In this document: piece by piece, positions 7,011 to 14,553 of the stretch
How the letters are laid out: each line of letters begins with the position of its first letter
How positions within the stretch are numbered: the stretch's first letter is position 1
Assembly (NCBI GenBank): GCA_016840305.1
Contig: JAEOSP010000334.1
Location: forward strand, 1-14,729
DNA: 14,729 nucleotides
Direction: 5' to 3'
From: Candidatus Hodarchaeota archaeon
GTDB taxonomy: Archaea > Asgardarchaeota > Heimdallarchaeia > Hodarchaeales > Hodarchaeaceae
The notes under the pieces: generated by a model
Seen by the model: only the letters and a program-made list of their open reading frames with translations
What the model was told of the DNA's origin: nothing
The model's database searches: none
Program-made: the position numbers and the translations under genes

Positions 7011-8753
7011 ATGGATCAACCTTTCGATGCTGATTTTTTGGATATACTTCCTGCAGGTGTTATGGTCTTAAAAAATCGGAATATTATTTTTGTAAACCAG
7101 AAAGCAAGAACAGACCTTGGATATTTTGATGATAAGAATAAGAGTGCGAATGAGAAATTTCTCCACTTCATCTCACCATCCGTTCGTGATGAATTTCAAA
7201 CGGTGCTTTCATCTAATTCTCCCCTTCCTGAAGAATCAGAGTGGCAAGCCCTTCTACCTGATGGAAAAACAACATGGGTTCAATTTCGTGTTGCTATTCT
7301 TTCTGATGAATACGAACTAGTGTTTATTCGTCATATAGGAAAGTTCAAAGAAACCTTAAATGAATTAGACGCTAGAGAGCGTCAGTATCTTGATTTATTT
7401 AGTAAAACACCAAATTTTCTGTTTATATTTAAAAATGGATGTTTGGATTACTATAATCGTGCATTTATTGACAAATTAGGATATTCGGAAGAAGAAATTG
7501 AAGAGAAAAAATGCTTACCAACTTTCTTAGTTGCTCCTGAACATCGAAAGAAAATTGCTAATTACATATTAGAAACCAAAAGGGAATTTATTACAGGGAG
7601 GAAAAATGAGACAACTTTAGATGCCCAATACGTCTTACCTGATGAAACAACAGAGTTAGAGTTACTTTGTAAAGATGGAAAGCGTATACCTGTTATGGCA
7701 ATAACCAGAAGATTACATATTGAAGAGAGTTGGATTGTACAAGGTGTAATGGTCGACCTAACCCCAATTAGACAACTAACAGAATTACAATTCGATTTCT
7801 TGACAATTTCACAGCACTCCTTAAGAACACCAATTAGCAGTCTAAGAGGGTATTTAGACTTTTTCACAAAAAGATTATCAGAAGGAATGTCTATAGAGGA
7901 AAGAGACGTTCTTGAAACAAAATTTCTTAATGTATTTGATCGTGAAATTTCTAAATTGGAAATGATAACTGACGATTTAAATGATATAGCAGCTATACGT
8001 CAAGGTAAGTTAAAATGCAATCTTATGGGTGAAGATTTTGTCCCGATACTACAGCAATCAATAGACAATTTAGAATTTTTCCTAAAAAAATATAGAGTTC
8101 ACTTGACCGTTGAATGGCCTGGACAACCATTAGTTATAGCATTAGATAGAAATCGTATATTGCAGGCACTAAGGAACATTTTTGAAAATGCAATCCGTTT
8201 TACGGGTCATGGAACAGTTGAAATTATTCTATCGGTAGAAGATGATAAGCTAGTTAACTTAACATGCATTGATTCTGGAGTCGGCATCGATCCAGAAAAC
8301 TTACCGTTTATTAGCGAGCCATTTCGTACCTATCATTCATCAGCTAGTCAACTAGGGCTTGGCTTGTATCTTACGAAGCAAATAATAGATGACCATAATG
8401 GATCATTCACCATTGAATCTAAAGGATTTAATCAGGGATGCAAAGTAACAATTCAACTTCCTCTAATGATTCCTCCTTCTAAAGTTAAAACATTTGATAC
8501 TGGTGCTTCAAAAATTGATTTATTGATCAAAAAAGCTACAACATCCAATATACTTGTATCTCGTATGGATGCAATACAACAATTAGGTAAAATTTCTCTC
8601 ACAAATGAGGATGATTTTACTCATGTTTTGGATGCGTTAGAACAGGTTATTCTTCATGATAGGGACAAAACAATTCGAAATTTAGCAAGTAAATTTTATA
8701 CAGAAAGAAAAAAGGAACTTGATGGTAAGTTAACAATAAGTGGAGGGATTTAG
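7011..8753 (+). CDS. Soluble PAS-PAS sensor histidine kinase with HEAT-like C-terminal tail
   Basis: This 580-aa cytoplasmic kinase senses a signal through two PAS domains (about 8-112 and 122-252; the first opens with FLDILPAGVMVLKNRNIIFVNQ). The HisKA H-box is FLTISQHSLRTPISSLRGYL with phosphoacceptor His269; Ser follows the His where Glu is usual. The ATPase domain has an N-box RNIFENAIRFT (N393), G1 DSGVGI (421-426) and G2 LGLGLYLTKQII (448-459), so it should be active. There is no membrane segment. After residue 488 an extra helical tail of about 90 residues contains AIQQLGKI and ALEQVILHDRDKTIRNLASKF, which look like HEAT-type repeats and may be a protein-docking surface. ATG 7011 is preferred; TTG 6984 would add nine residues. 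No response regulator is adjacent; instead the gene overlaps the methyltransferase by 14 bases. Confidence 0.9.
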   Translation: MDQPFDADFLDILPAGVMVLKNRNIIFVNQKARTDLGYFDDKNKSANEKFLHFISPSVRDEFQTVLSSNSPLPEESEWQALLPDGKTTWVQFRVAILSDEYELVFIRHIGKFKETLNELDARERQYLDLFSKTPNFLFIFKNGCLDYYNRAFIDKLGYSEEEIEEKKCLPTFLVAPEHRKKIANYILETKREFITGRKNETTLDAQYVLPDETTELELLCKDGKRIPVMAITRRLHIEESWIVQGVMVDLTPIRQLTELQFDFLTISQHSLRTPISSLRGYLDFFTKRLSEGMSIEERDVLETKFLNVFDREISKLEMITDDLNDIAAIRQGKLKCNLMGEDFVPILQQSIDNLEFFLKKYRVHLTVEWPGQPLVIALDRNRILQALRNIFENAIRFTGHGTVEIILSVEDDKLVNLTCIDSGVGIDPENLPFISEPFRTYHSSASQLGLGLYLTKQIIDDHNGSFTIESKGFNQGCKVTIQLPLMIPPSKVKTFDTGASKIDLLIKKATTSNILVSRMDAIQQLGKISLTNEDDFTHVLDALEQVILHDRDKTIRNLASKFYTERKKELDGKLTISGGI

Positions 8754-11376
8754 TGTAAACTCTTCTTTACCTCTCTCGTTATTTCCAGCAGTTCCTTTCT
8801 CGGGTCAAATTGAAGTTTTATCGACGTACATTAAGAGTCTAATTGCAGATCAAAAATTAAATTCTTTATCGTCTATAAATACTACTATGCAGAAATTTCG
8901 TGAGGGTAAGTATAGTGATATTTTCTTGCAAGAATTCAAAATTAAAAAGACTAAACTGATTTACTACGAAAAATCCTGTTTAGGAATTATACATTTAACT
9001 TGTTCTGCAGCTGAGGTATTTACAAAAGAGAGTCAGGCTGTTTTGAAGTTAATAAAAGAGAAGCTTGAATCATCTCATTTGAAATGGGTCTTTATTATAA
9101 CATCAGATAGCACTTTAGTGTTCTCTATATCCTATAATCATTTTTTAAGTTGGTCTACATTACTAAAAACTCTTTCTGTGGAAATAATTTGTTTAAGTCT
9201 AATGGACCCGAGTATTCTAGACCTTATAGACGATGAATATAGAAGAGAAACATATAAAAAAAGTCTTATTAAGATTAAACTAATAAACAATTCAGATAAC
9301 TCAAATGAAAGTCATGCACAAATTTCACAAGAATTATTGAAGTTTGAAAGTTTTGAAACGAGTCATACTTATTTAAAATCGTATTTTGAGAGTCTTTTGC
9401 ATCATTCACATGATTTTTCTTCGAAGGAAGGCCTATATGACATTCTTACAATTCTTGAGGAACACAAAAATTCAGAAGCAGAAGATAAGATCAATATTAT
9501 CGATCTTCTTGATGTTTCTCCAATAAATCTCCTTGAAGTTACTCCCTTCATTATGAATGAAAAGGTACGGGGACAATTCTATACTCCTTTAGAACTCACA
9601 ATTCCTCTAATAATAAATACTTTTCATCATAAAACCTTAATTGATGATTACACTAACTTGAAAATTTTAGATCCAGCTTGTGGTCCAGGTATTCTGCTGG
9701 TTGTAGCAATGGAATTTATAGTAAACCAGCTAATCACGGAAGATTCATATAAATCATTTTTGAGTTTGAGAAGAATAGTATTTCAATCAAATATAACTGG
9801 TATGGATATTGATGAAAGATTAGTCCATTATTGTAAATCATTTTTTGCCCTTTTCATCAAATCAAAGTCAATCATAACTGAATCCGATACACCCATTGTA
9901 CATAAAAATTTCCTTGAAGAGTCTGTATACAATTACACTAAAAGTCCATTAACAATTCAAAAATATGATTTTATATTATCGAATCCACCATATATTCCTT
10001 TACACTCTAGATTTATGAAGAATATCGTTTCAGATCCGTTGAGAAAAGAATTACAAGATATGATACCAGAATTTATGGGGAAAAGAGATAATCTCTATAT
10101 TATGTTCTTAGGTTTAGCATTAGAGTATTTTATAAAACCAAATCAAGGCACTGTAAGTTTTATAATGGACAGCTCATTTTTAGACCTACCATCATATGAT
10201 TTAATTCGAAAACGTCTTCTGTCGAAGTATAATCTGAATTATATTTTATCTCAGTACAAGTATGATCGTGCAGTTGTCGATCTATCTATCATATCATTTG
10301 AAAATTCAATAAATAAAGATAATTCATTTATTTGGCAGAAAAATATTAGTCAATCACCTATTAGAAGACAAATTACAGATCTTTTAGAGCAACCTAATTT
10401 TTCTTATAATATTCAATTTAATCCAAAGGTATCTGAAATTATTAGATCTATCCAAGATAGATCAGTTTTACTAGATGATATCTGCAACATTTCTTGCGGA
10501 TTGGAATATGGAAGTATGCTGAAAACACATTTTTTATCTCCAGTGAAAGATTCTGACTATTACAAGGTTATAGATGGTGCAAATGGCCTGCCTCAATCAT
10601 ATGTACTATTTTGGGTTCCGAACTGGAGAAATAGCTATGTACGTGTATCAAAAGAATACGAAAACCATCTCATTCAAAACCAATTAAATAGATCATCAAA
10701 GGCAAATAAACAGGTTTTGTTGATTTCTGGAAGTAAAGATCGCTTTGTTGAACCAAAAATCATGATTAGACAGACTGCCTCACGATTTATGGCAACTTAT
10801 GATGAAAAGGGATATTTCGGTCTCAGAAACCTGCATATAATACATTCTTTCAATGAACAATATTCTCCCCTATTAATACTTGGAATTTTATCTTCGAAAC
10901 TAGGTACCTCATTAGGAAAAGCACTAAATATAATCCGGGGAAGCATAAATTCTACTAATCGATATCCACAAATTCGAGTAGGTGATTTAAAGCGCTTCCC
11001 AATAATTGATATAAGTAAATTTACTAAATTTCAATTAGAGCACATGAGAATGTTTGAAGAACTTGTTTTAAAGAGTTTGACTGATGGTAAAGTGTTAGCG
11101 GATATTTATCAGAATATCTGGAATAAATTTCTGGAGGTTACAGGAAATTTGCCTGTTAGTTCACAGAAACGGTTCATTCAACTACTAGACTCTTCAAAAA
11201 AACTGAACTTTGTATCAAAGGAAGTTTTGAATGAAATCTCTCCATTATTGGGTGATCTCAGAAAACAAAAACAGTTGTTAGCTCAAAATCAAGCGAAAAT
11301 CGATGAAAAAACTGTTATTTTATATGATATCACGAAAGAGAATTTGAATGAGTTAAAACTAGAAATTGAGGAGTGA
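8740..11376 (+). CDS. Eco57I/TaqI-type adenine-specific DNA methyltransferase (type IIG-like, no nuclease seen)
   Basis: This 878-aa protein should methylate adenine N6 in a specific DNA sequence using S-adenosylmethionine. RGQFYTPLEL (278-286) precedes SAM-binding motif I DPACGPG (311-317) and catalytic motif IV NPPY (415-418). Residues about 560-770 form a target-recognition region with the TaqI-C pattern (MIRQTASRF at 675-683, LLILGILSSKL at 711-721). The helical end has KIDEKTVILYDITKENL, matching the 'IDxxVYxLYxLT' close of Eco57I-family enzymes. Residues 1-270 are unassigned; no PD-(D/E)xK or HNH nuclease motif is clear, so it may be modification-only. The start is GTG at 8740 because no later in-frame start occurs for about 47 codons; a GGAGG at 8742-8746 lies just inside the gene without a matching start. 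It overlaps the kinase by 14 bases, so the two are coupled. Confidence 0.88.
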   Translation: MEGFSVNSSLPLSLFPAVPFSGQIEVLSTYIKSLIADQKLNSLSSINTTMQKFREGKYSDIFLQEFKIKKTKLIYYEKSCLGIIHLTCSAAEVFTKESQAVLKLIKEKLESSHLKWVFIITSDSTLVFSISYNHFLSWSTLLKTLSVEIICLSLMDPSILDLIDDEYRRETYKKSLIKIKLINNSDNSNESHAQISQELLKFESFETSHTYLKSYFESLLHHSHDFSSKEGLYDILTILEEHKNSEAEDKINIIDLLDVSPINLLEVTPFIMNEKVRGQFYTPLELTIPLIINTFHHKTLIDDYTNLKILDPACGPGILLVVAMEFIVNQLITEDSYKSFLSLRRIVFQSNITGMDIDERLVHYCKSFFALFIKSKSIITESDTPIVHKNFLEESVYNYTKSPLTIQKYDFILSNPPYIPLHSRFMKNIVSDPLRKELQDMIPEFMGKRDNLYIMFLGLALEYFIKPNQGTVSFIMDSSFLDLPSYDLIRKRLLSKYNLNYILSQYKYDRAVVDLSIISFENSINKDNSFIWQKNISQSPIRRQITDLLEQPNFSYNIQFNPKVSEIIRSIQDRSVLLDDICNISCGLEYGSMLKTHFLSPVKDSDYYKVIDGANGLPQSYVLFWVPNWRNSYVRVSKEYENHLIQNQLNRSSKANKQVLLISGSKDRFVEPKIMIRQTASRFMATYDEKGYFGLRNLHIIHSFNEQYSPLLILGILSSKLGTSLGKALNIIRGSINSTNRYPQIRVGDLKRFPIIDISKFTKFQLEHMRMFEELVLKSLTDGKVLADIYQNIWNKFLEVTGNLPVSSQKRFIQLLDSSKKLNFVSKEVLNEISPLLGDLRKQKQLLAQNQAKIDEKTVILYDITKENLNELKLEIEE

Positions 11377-12459
11377 TTATTTCTTCCTAGTTCGTTTTTT
11401 ACGACCCTTCTTCTTTTTCTTCTTTGGAACGACCGTCTTTTCTTTTTCAATTATCATTGTAAGGTCGTTAGCTACTTCTTGCCGTATCTCATCAGAGGAA
11501 ATTTCATCTTGTGGTTCTTCAGGCCTAGTTGAAGTCGCATGATTGCTTGAATATTCATCGCGAATACTCTTGGTTGCTTCGCGAAGTACTGCTTTAATTT
11601 CTGAAACCTCTGGAGGCTCATCTAATCGAATATCAACAGTACTTGGTTCATCTTCATCTTGACCTTTTCTAAAAATGTCAAAGTCTTGTATACGTTCTTG
11701 AGCTCTTCTTAACTCTTCCCGTAATGCTGTAGCGTTAACTGTTTCTTCTAATTGGCGATCAGTGAGTCTAGTTTGTTTTTGTAGAACCTTTAACCTTTCT
11801 TTTGGTATGGAAAGGCCTGCACCTGAAACAAGTGCATCTAAAACAGGAGTAAAATCCTCAAAAACTGAGGTGTCGATAACTTCTTGGTTTACTTCCTCAA
11901 TAAACACATCAGCAAATCGTTGGGCCAATAAGTCTGTTAACTCGTCGATAGGTTCGCTGTTTTCACTATCACATATGACAGCAACAGTGACTTCATCAAT
12001 ACGTCTAACGTGAATTATTAATTCATCTGTAACTATACGATCAATTACACGACCTGTAACCTCTCCCATTAGATCAAAGATTCCTGTGACTAATCCAGCA
12101 AAAATCGTATCAGGAAATTTTAAACCAGAGTAAGATCGTGCAAGTAAGCAAGTTCCACCAGAAGAAATAAACCAAACATTATGAACAACGGGTGCTTGCT
12201 TATCAACCTCGTAACTCGCGATAGAAGAGCCCAACCGAACTGCAAATGTAATATCATCTTCAGTAACTGTTTTTCTGTTTTTTTCTTTGCTTGTGGTTAC
12301 AGCTCCAGCTGCGACCTCACGCGCACGATGTGTCAATAATTTGTTCAAAGCAACTGCAGCATCCTGTGAAACACGTTGAATACCTGCTTTCTTAATAAGG
12401 CGTTTACACTCCTGATTAGTAAAAGCTAAACGAAGCGACTTCTCCATCTTTTTCGGCAT
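11377..12459 (-). CDS. Histone-fold protein fused to a longin/roadblock-like domain and a basic tail
   Basis: This 360-aa protein begins with an archaeal histone fold (about 10-77): alpha1 NQECKRLIKKAG, loop QRVSQDA (28-34, including R29), long alpha2 (33-60), loop RKTVTEDDI (62-70) and short alpha3. These match DNA-binding and dimer residues of archaeal histones, which are normally only about 67 aa. Residues 91-190 form an alpha/beta domain (VHNVWFISSGGTCLLARSY, FAGLVTGIFDLMGEVTG, VTVAVICDS, LLAQRFADVFIEEV) with the strand-strand-helix-strand-helix order of longin or roadblock/LC7 proteins. Then come helices/coiled coil (200-265), an acidic low-complexity linker (266-335) and a Lys/Arg tail (345-360). 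ATG 12459 has GGAGAT about 10 bases upstream. The histone call is firm; the second domain is fold-level inference. It probably binds DNA and tethers a partner such as a small GTPase or another longin protein. Confidence 0.85.
   Translation of the reverse strand: MPKKMEKSLRLAFTNQECKRLIKKAGIQRVSQDAAVALNKLLTHRAREVAAGAVTTSKEKNRKTVTEDDITFAVRLGSSIASYEVDKQAPVVHNVWFISSGGTCLLARSYSGLKFPDTIFAGLVTGIFDLMGEVTGRVIDRIVTDELIIHVRRIDEVTVAVICDSENSEPIDELTDLLAQRFADVFIEEVNQEVIDTSVFEDFTPVLDALVSGAGLSIPKERLKVLQKQTRLTDRQLEETVNATALREELRRAQERIQDFDIFRKGQDEDEPSTVDIRLDEPPEVSEIKAVLREATKSIRDEYSSNHATSTRPEEPQDEISSDEIRQEVANDLTMIIEKEKTVVPKKKKKKGRKKRTRKK
11381..11418 (+). terminator. T-rich tract directly after the methyltransferase stop
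   Basis: Immediately after the TGA at 11374-11376 the plus strand is pyrimidine-rich, with T6 at 11395-11400 and T5 at 11414-11418. This would be a usable archaeal oligo-T terminator. It lies inside the last codons of the convergent gene, where runs of Lys codons (AAA/AAG) on the minus strand create it. Confidence 0.4.
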
Positions 12460-12492
12460 ATTGCAACGAATCTCCAGAAACAGACTGGTTTT

Positions 12493-12523
12493 AAGACATA
12501 TCTGATATTTTAAATTATGTCTT
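12493..12523. repeat. Perfect inverted repeat bracketing the TATA box of the histone-longin gene
   Basis: AAGACATA (12493-12500) and TATGTCTT (12516-12523) are perfect 8-base arms separated by exactly 15 bases that contain the TATA element. A dimeric regulator bound to both arms would cover the TBP/TFB site, so this is a strong repressor-operator candidate, possibly for autoregulation. Confidence 0.55.
12505..12515 (-). promoter_or_regulatory. TATA box of the histone-longin gene
   Basis: The minus strand reads ATTTAAAATAT. Initiation about 25 bases downstream would fall near 12485, leaving a leader of roughly 26 bases that carries GGAGAT before the ATG at 12459. Spacing and sequence fit an archaeal promoter well. 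Confidence 0.55.
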
Positions 12524-12644
12524 TCATGATTATCTGTATGTAATTAGATTTCTTCAATCATTGACCATTTTTAAAATTAATTAAAAACTTAACTTTTTTC
12601 TCTTCTAATTAGACGATTATCATCGATAAATTCAATATTGTAAG

Positions 12645-12656
12645 CAATAAATACTA
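12645..12656 (+). promoter_or_regulatory. Possible TATA box of the gatE-gatD operon
   Basis: CAATAAATACTA lies about 45 bases before the GTG start of gatE; initiation near 12677 would give a leader of about 18 bases including AGGTTGGATAG as ribosome binding sequence. The TATA match is moderate. The rest of the gap between 12524 and 12640 is very AT-rich, with two copies of TAATTAGA (12541-12548 and 12606-12613), and holds no recognisable gene. Confidence 0.38.
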
Positions 12657-12694
12657 GCTTGAATAGTTTTTTCATCTTTTAGGTTGGATAGTGG

Positions 12695-14548
12695 GTGCAG
12701 TACGATTACGAAAAAATAGGTTTTAGAGCTGGCTTAGAAATCCATGCACAGATCGAATCTCAAAGAAAATTATTCTGTCATTGCAAACCTGAGTTAATAT
12801 CCTCCTCTGCTGTACCTGATTATCATTTTGAGCGTTTTTTTAGACCAGTACTTGGAGAGCTAGGGGACTTTGATGCTGGAATGCTTGTTGAATTTGAGAA
12901 AAAATATCGAGTTATTTATGAAACCTATGGAGATAATATCTGCACCTACGAAATGGACGAAACTCCTCCTTTTAAACCATGCGAAAAAACCTTGAGAAAG
13001 GGTTTTTTACTAGCAAAATTTTTGAATTGTGAAAGTCCGGTATCGGAGGTAATTTTCAACCGCAAACAGTACTTGGATGGATCAATAACGACAGGTTTCC
13101 AACGGACTACAATTATTGCTCGTGATGGACATATTACGTTAAAGAATAATCAAAAAATTCGTATAAACAATGTTCTTATAGAAGAAGATGCTGCTCGTAG
13201 AGTAGATTTTGTAGATAGAGCTTCTAGAGACGTTAAATTTAATCTAGACCGTTTAGGCATACCATTGACTGAAATTATTACAAATCATTTAGATTGCCAC
13301 GATCCCCACACTTTACATGAAATTGGAATTATCCTAGGATTAAGTATTCGTGTACTTGGAATAGCAAAAAGAGGAATTGGAACAGTTAGACAAGATGTTA
13401 ATATTTCTATAACAGGAGGATCAAGAGTGGAGTTGAAAGGAATTCAAAATATCAACGATCTACATCACTACTGTGATCATGAAATCACCCGTCAACTTGC
13501 TTTACTTAAAATTCAAAAAGAACTGGTAAAAAGGGGTGTGAAGTCAGAGGATTTTCAACCAAATCTTATCGATGTATCTTCTGCAGTATTAGATCTAGAG
13601 GATGGGGAATGTGCACTTGCTGTTAGATTAACTAGTTGCAAAGATATCTTTTTAGAAGAGGTACAGCCAAATAAAACCTTTTCAGAAGAAGTTTTCGATT
13701 TTGTGGAACTAATTTCAGGAATATCTATGAAAAAGATGACTCAATGTGATACACCCGCTTCTTGGCTCAATTCGAAAAGGGTTAGAGAAATCCTAAGTTT
13801 ACAAGCTAATGATAATTTTGTTGTAATTCGCGGAACACAAACCACAACAATTCATGCTTTATCAAGAGCAATTGATAGGATGAAGAAAAGTGTTATTGGT
13901 GTGCCAGAGGAAACCCGACGTGTCAATGAAGAGACATTTAACAGTGAATTTCTACGAGTGATTCATGGAAAAGATCGAATGTATTCTGATACAGATACAC
14001 CTCCAGTATCAATATCAATAGATTTTCCATCGCTAAACAAAGAGAACATACTACCTCCATGGACTATTCTTGCTGAATTTCCAATCACAATCTCTGAATT
14101 AACTTATATTGAGAAAAGTGGCTTCTACAAAGAGTTTACATCTCTCATCTATCAATTTCCAAATACAAGTAGAACACTACTTGGTCTAATTCAAAAAACA
14201 TCTTATCTTTTACGTAAAAATAAATTAACAAAAGAATCTCAACATGATTTCAAAGAAATATTTTGTGATATTCTAGCAAATAAAGTATCCAGAGACAATT
14301 TGGAACCAATAATAATTGAAATGCAGAAAAATGGGACTTACAATAATAAAAATTTTCTTCAATCTGAGAATATAATGGATGAAAAAATTCTACAAAGAAT
14401 AAAAGTAATAATAGAAGATTATGAGACAGTAGAGAAGGATCAACCATCTCATCAACTATTTCGAGTAGTAAAAACTCATTTCCCGATGCTATCAAGTGAA
14501 CAAATTATATCAGCTCTAACTAAAATTGGGAGGAAAAATCCAAGGTGA
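12695..14548 (+). CDS. gatE: Glutamyl-tRNA(Gln) amidotransferase subunit E
   Basis: GatE is the transamidase/kinase half of archaeal GatDE, which turns Glu-tRNA(Gln) into Gln-tRNA(Gln) in the cytoplasm using ammonia supplied by GatD. The 617-aa length is normal for the family. The GatB/E hallmark GLEIHAQIESQRKLFC (13-28) is present, followed by RKQYLDGS (123-130), GIGTVRQDVNIS (227-238) and RVELKGIQN (244-252). An inserted GAD-like/AspRS-like region (about 280-400) distinguishes GatE from bacterial GatB, and VPEETRR...DRMYSDTDTPP (403-437) follows it. The C-terminal helical YqeY-like part (about 460-617) binds tRNA. The start is GTG at 12695, which begins the conserved N-terminus closely and follows AGGTTGGATAG. 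gatD begins 5 bases after its stop. Confidence 0.96.
   Translation: MQYDYEKIGFRAGLEIHAQIESQRKLFCHCKPELISSSAVPDYHFERFFRPVLGELGDFDAGMLVEFEKKYRVIYETYGDNICTYEMDETPPFKPCEKTLRKGFLLAKFLNCESPVSEVIFNRKQYLDGSITTGFQRTTIIARDGHITLKNNQKIRINNVLIEEDAARRVDFVDRASRDVKFNLDRLGIPLTEIITNHLDCHDPHTLHEIGIILGLSIRVLGIAKRGIGTVRQDVNISITGGSRVELKGIQNINDLHHYCDHEITRQLALLKIQKELVKRGVKSEDFQPNLIDVSSAVLDLEDGECALAVRLTSCKDIFLEEVQPNKTFSEEVFDFVELISGISMKKMTQCDTPASWLNSKRVREILSLQANDNFVVIRGTQTTTIHALSRAIDRMKKSVIGVPEETRRVNEETFNSEFLRVIHGKDRMYSDTDTPPVSISIDFPSLNKENILPPWTILAEFPITISELTYIEKSGFYKEFTSLIYQFPNTSRTLLGLIQKTSYLLRKNKLTKESQHDFKEIFCDILANKVSRDNLEPIIIEMQKNGTYNNKNFLQSENIMDEKILQRIKVIIEDYETVEKDQPSHQLFRVVKTHFPMLSSEQIISALTKIGRKNPR
14542..14548 (+). 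promoter_or_regulatory. Ribosome binding site of gatD
   Basis: AAGGTGA, overlapping the stop codon of gatE, sits 5 bases before the gatD ATG and complements the anti-Shine-Dalgarno end of 16S rRNA. It supports coupled translation of the two subunits and fixes the gatD start. Confidence 0.65.
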
Positions 14549-14553
14549 ATAAT

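Noticed and set aside
8740..11376. BREX PglX or DISARM methyltransferase
   Set aside because: Motifs fit the Eco57I/TaqI family, but the protein is shorter than typical PglX and no BREX or DISARM partner genes are in the window.
11762..12013. Plus-strand frame opposite the histone-longin gene
   Set aside because: Antisense shadow; the minus-strand frame has clear histone and second-domain patterns and a promoter.
12524..12690. tRNA or small RNA gene in the AT-rich gap before gatE
   Set aside because: No GGTTCGAATCC-like T-arm, no cloverleaf pairing and no GC-rich island; only promoter-like elements are visible.
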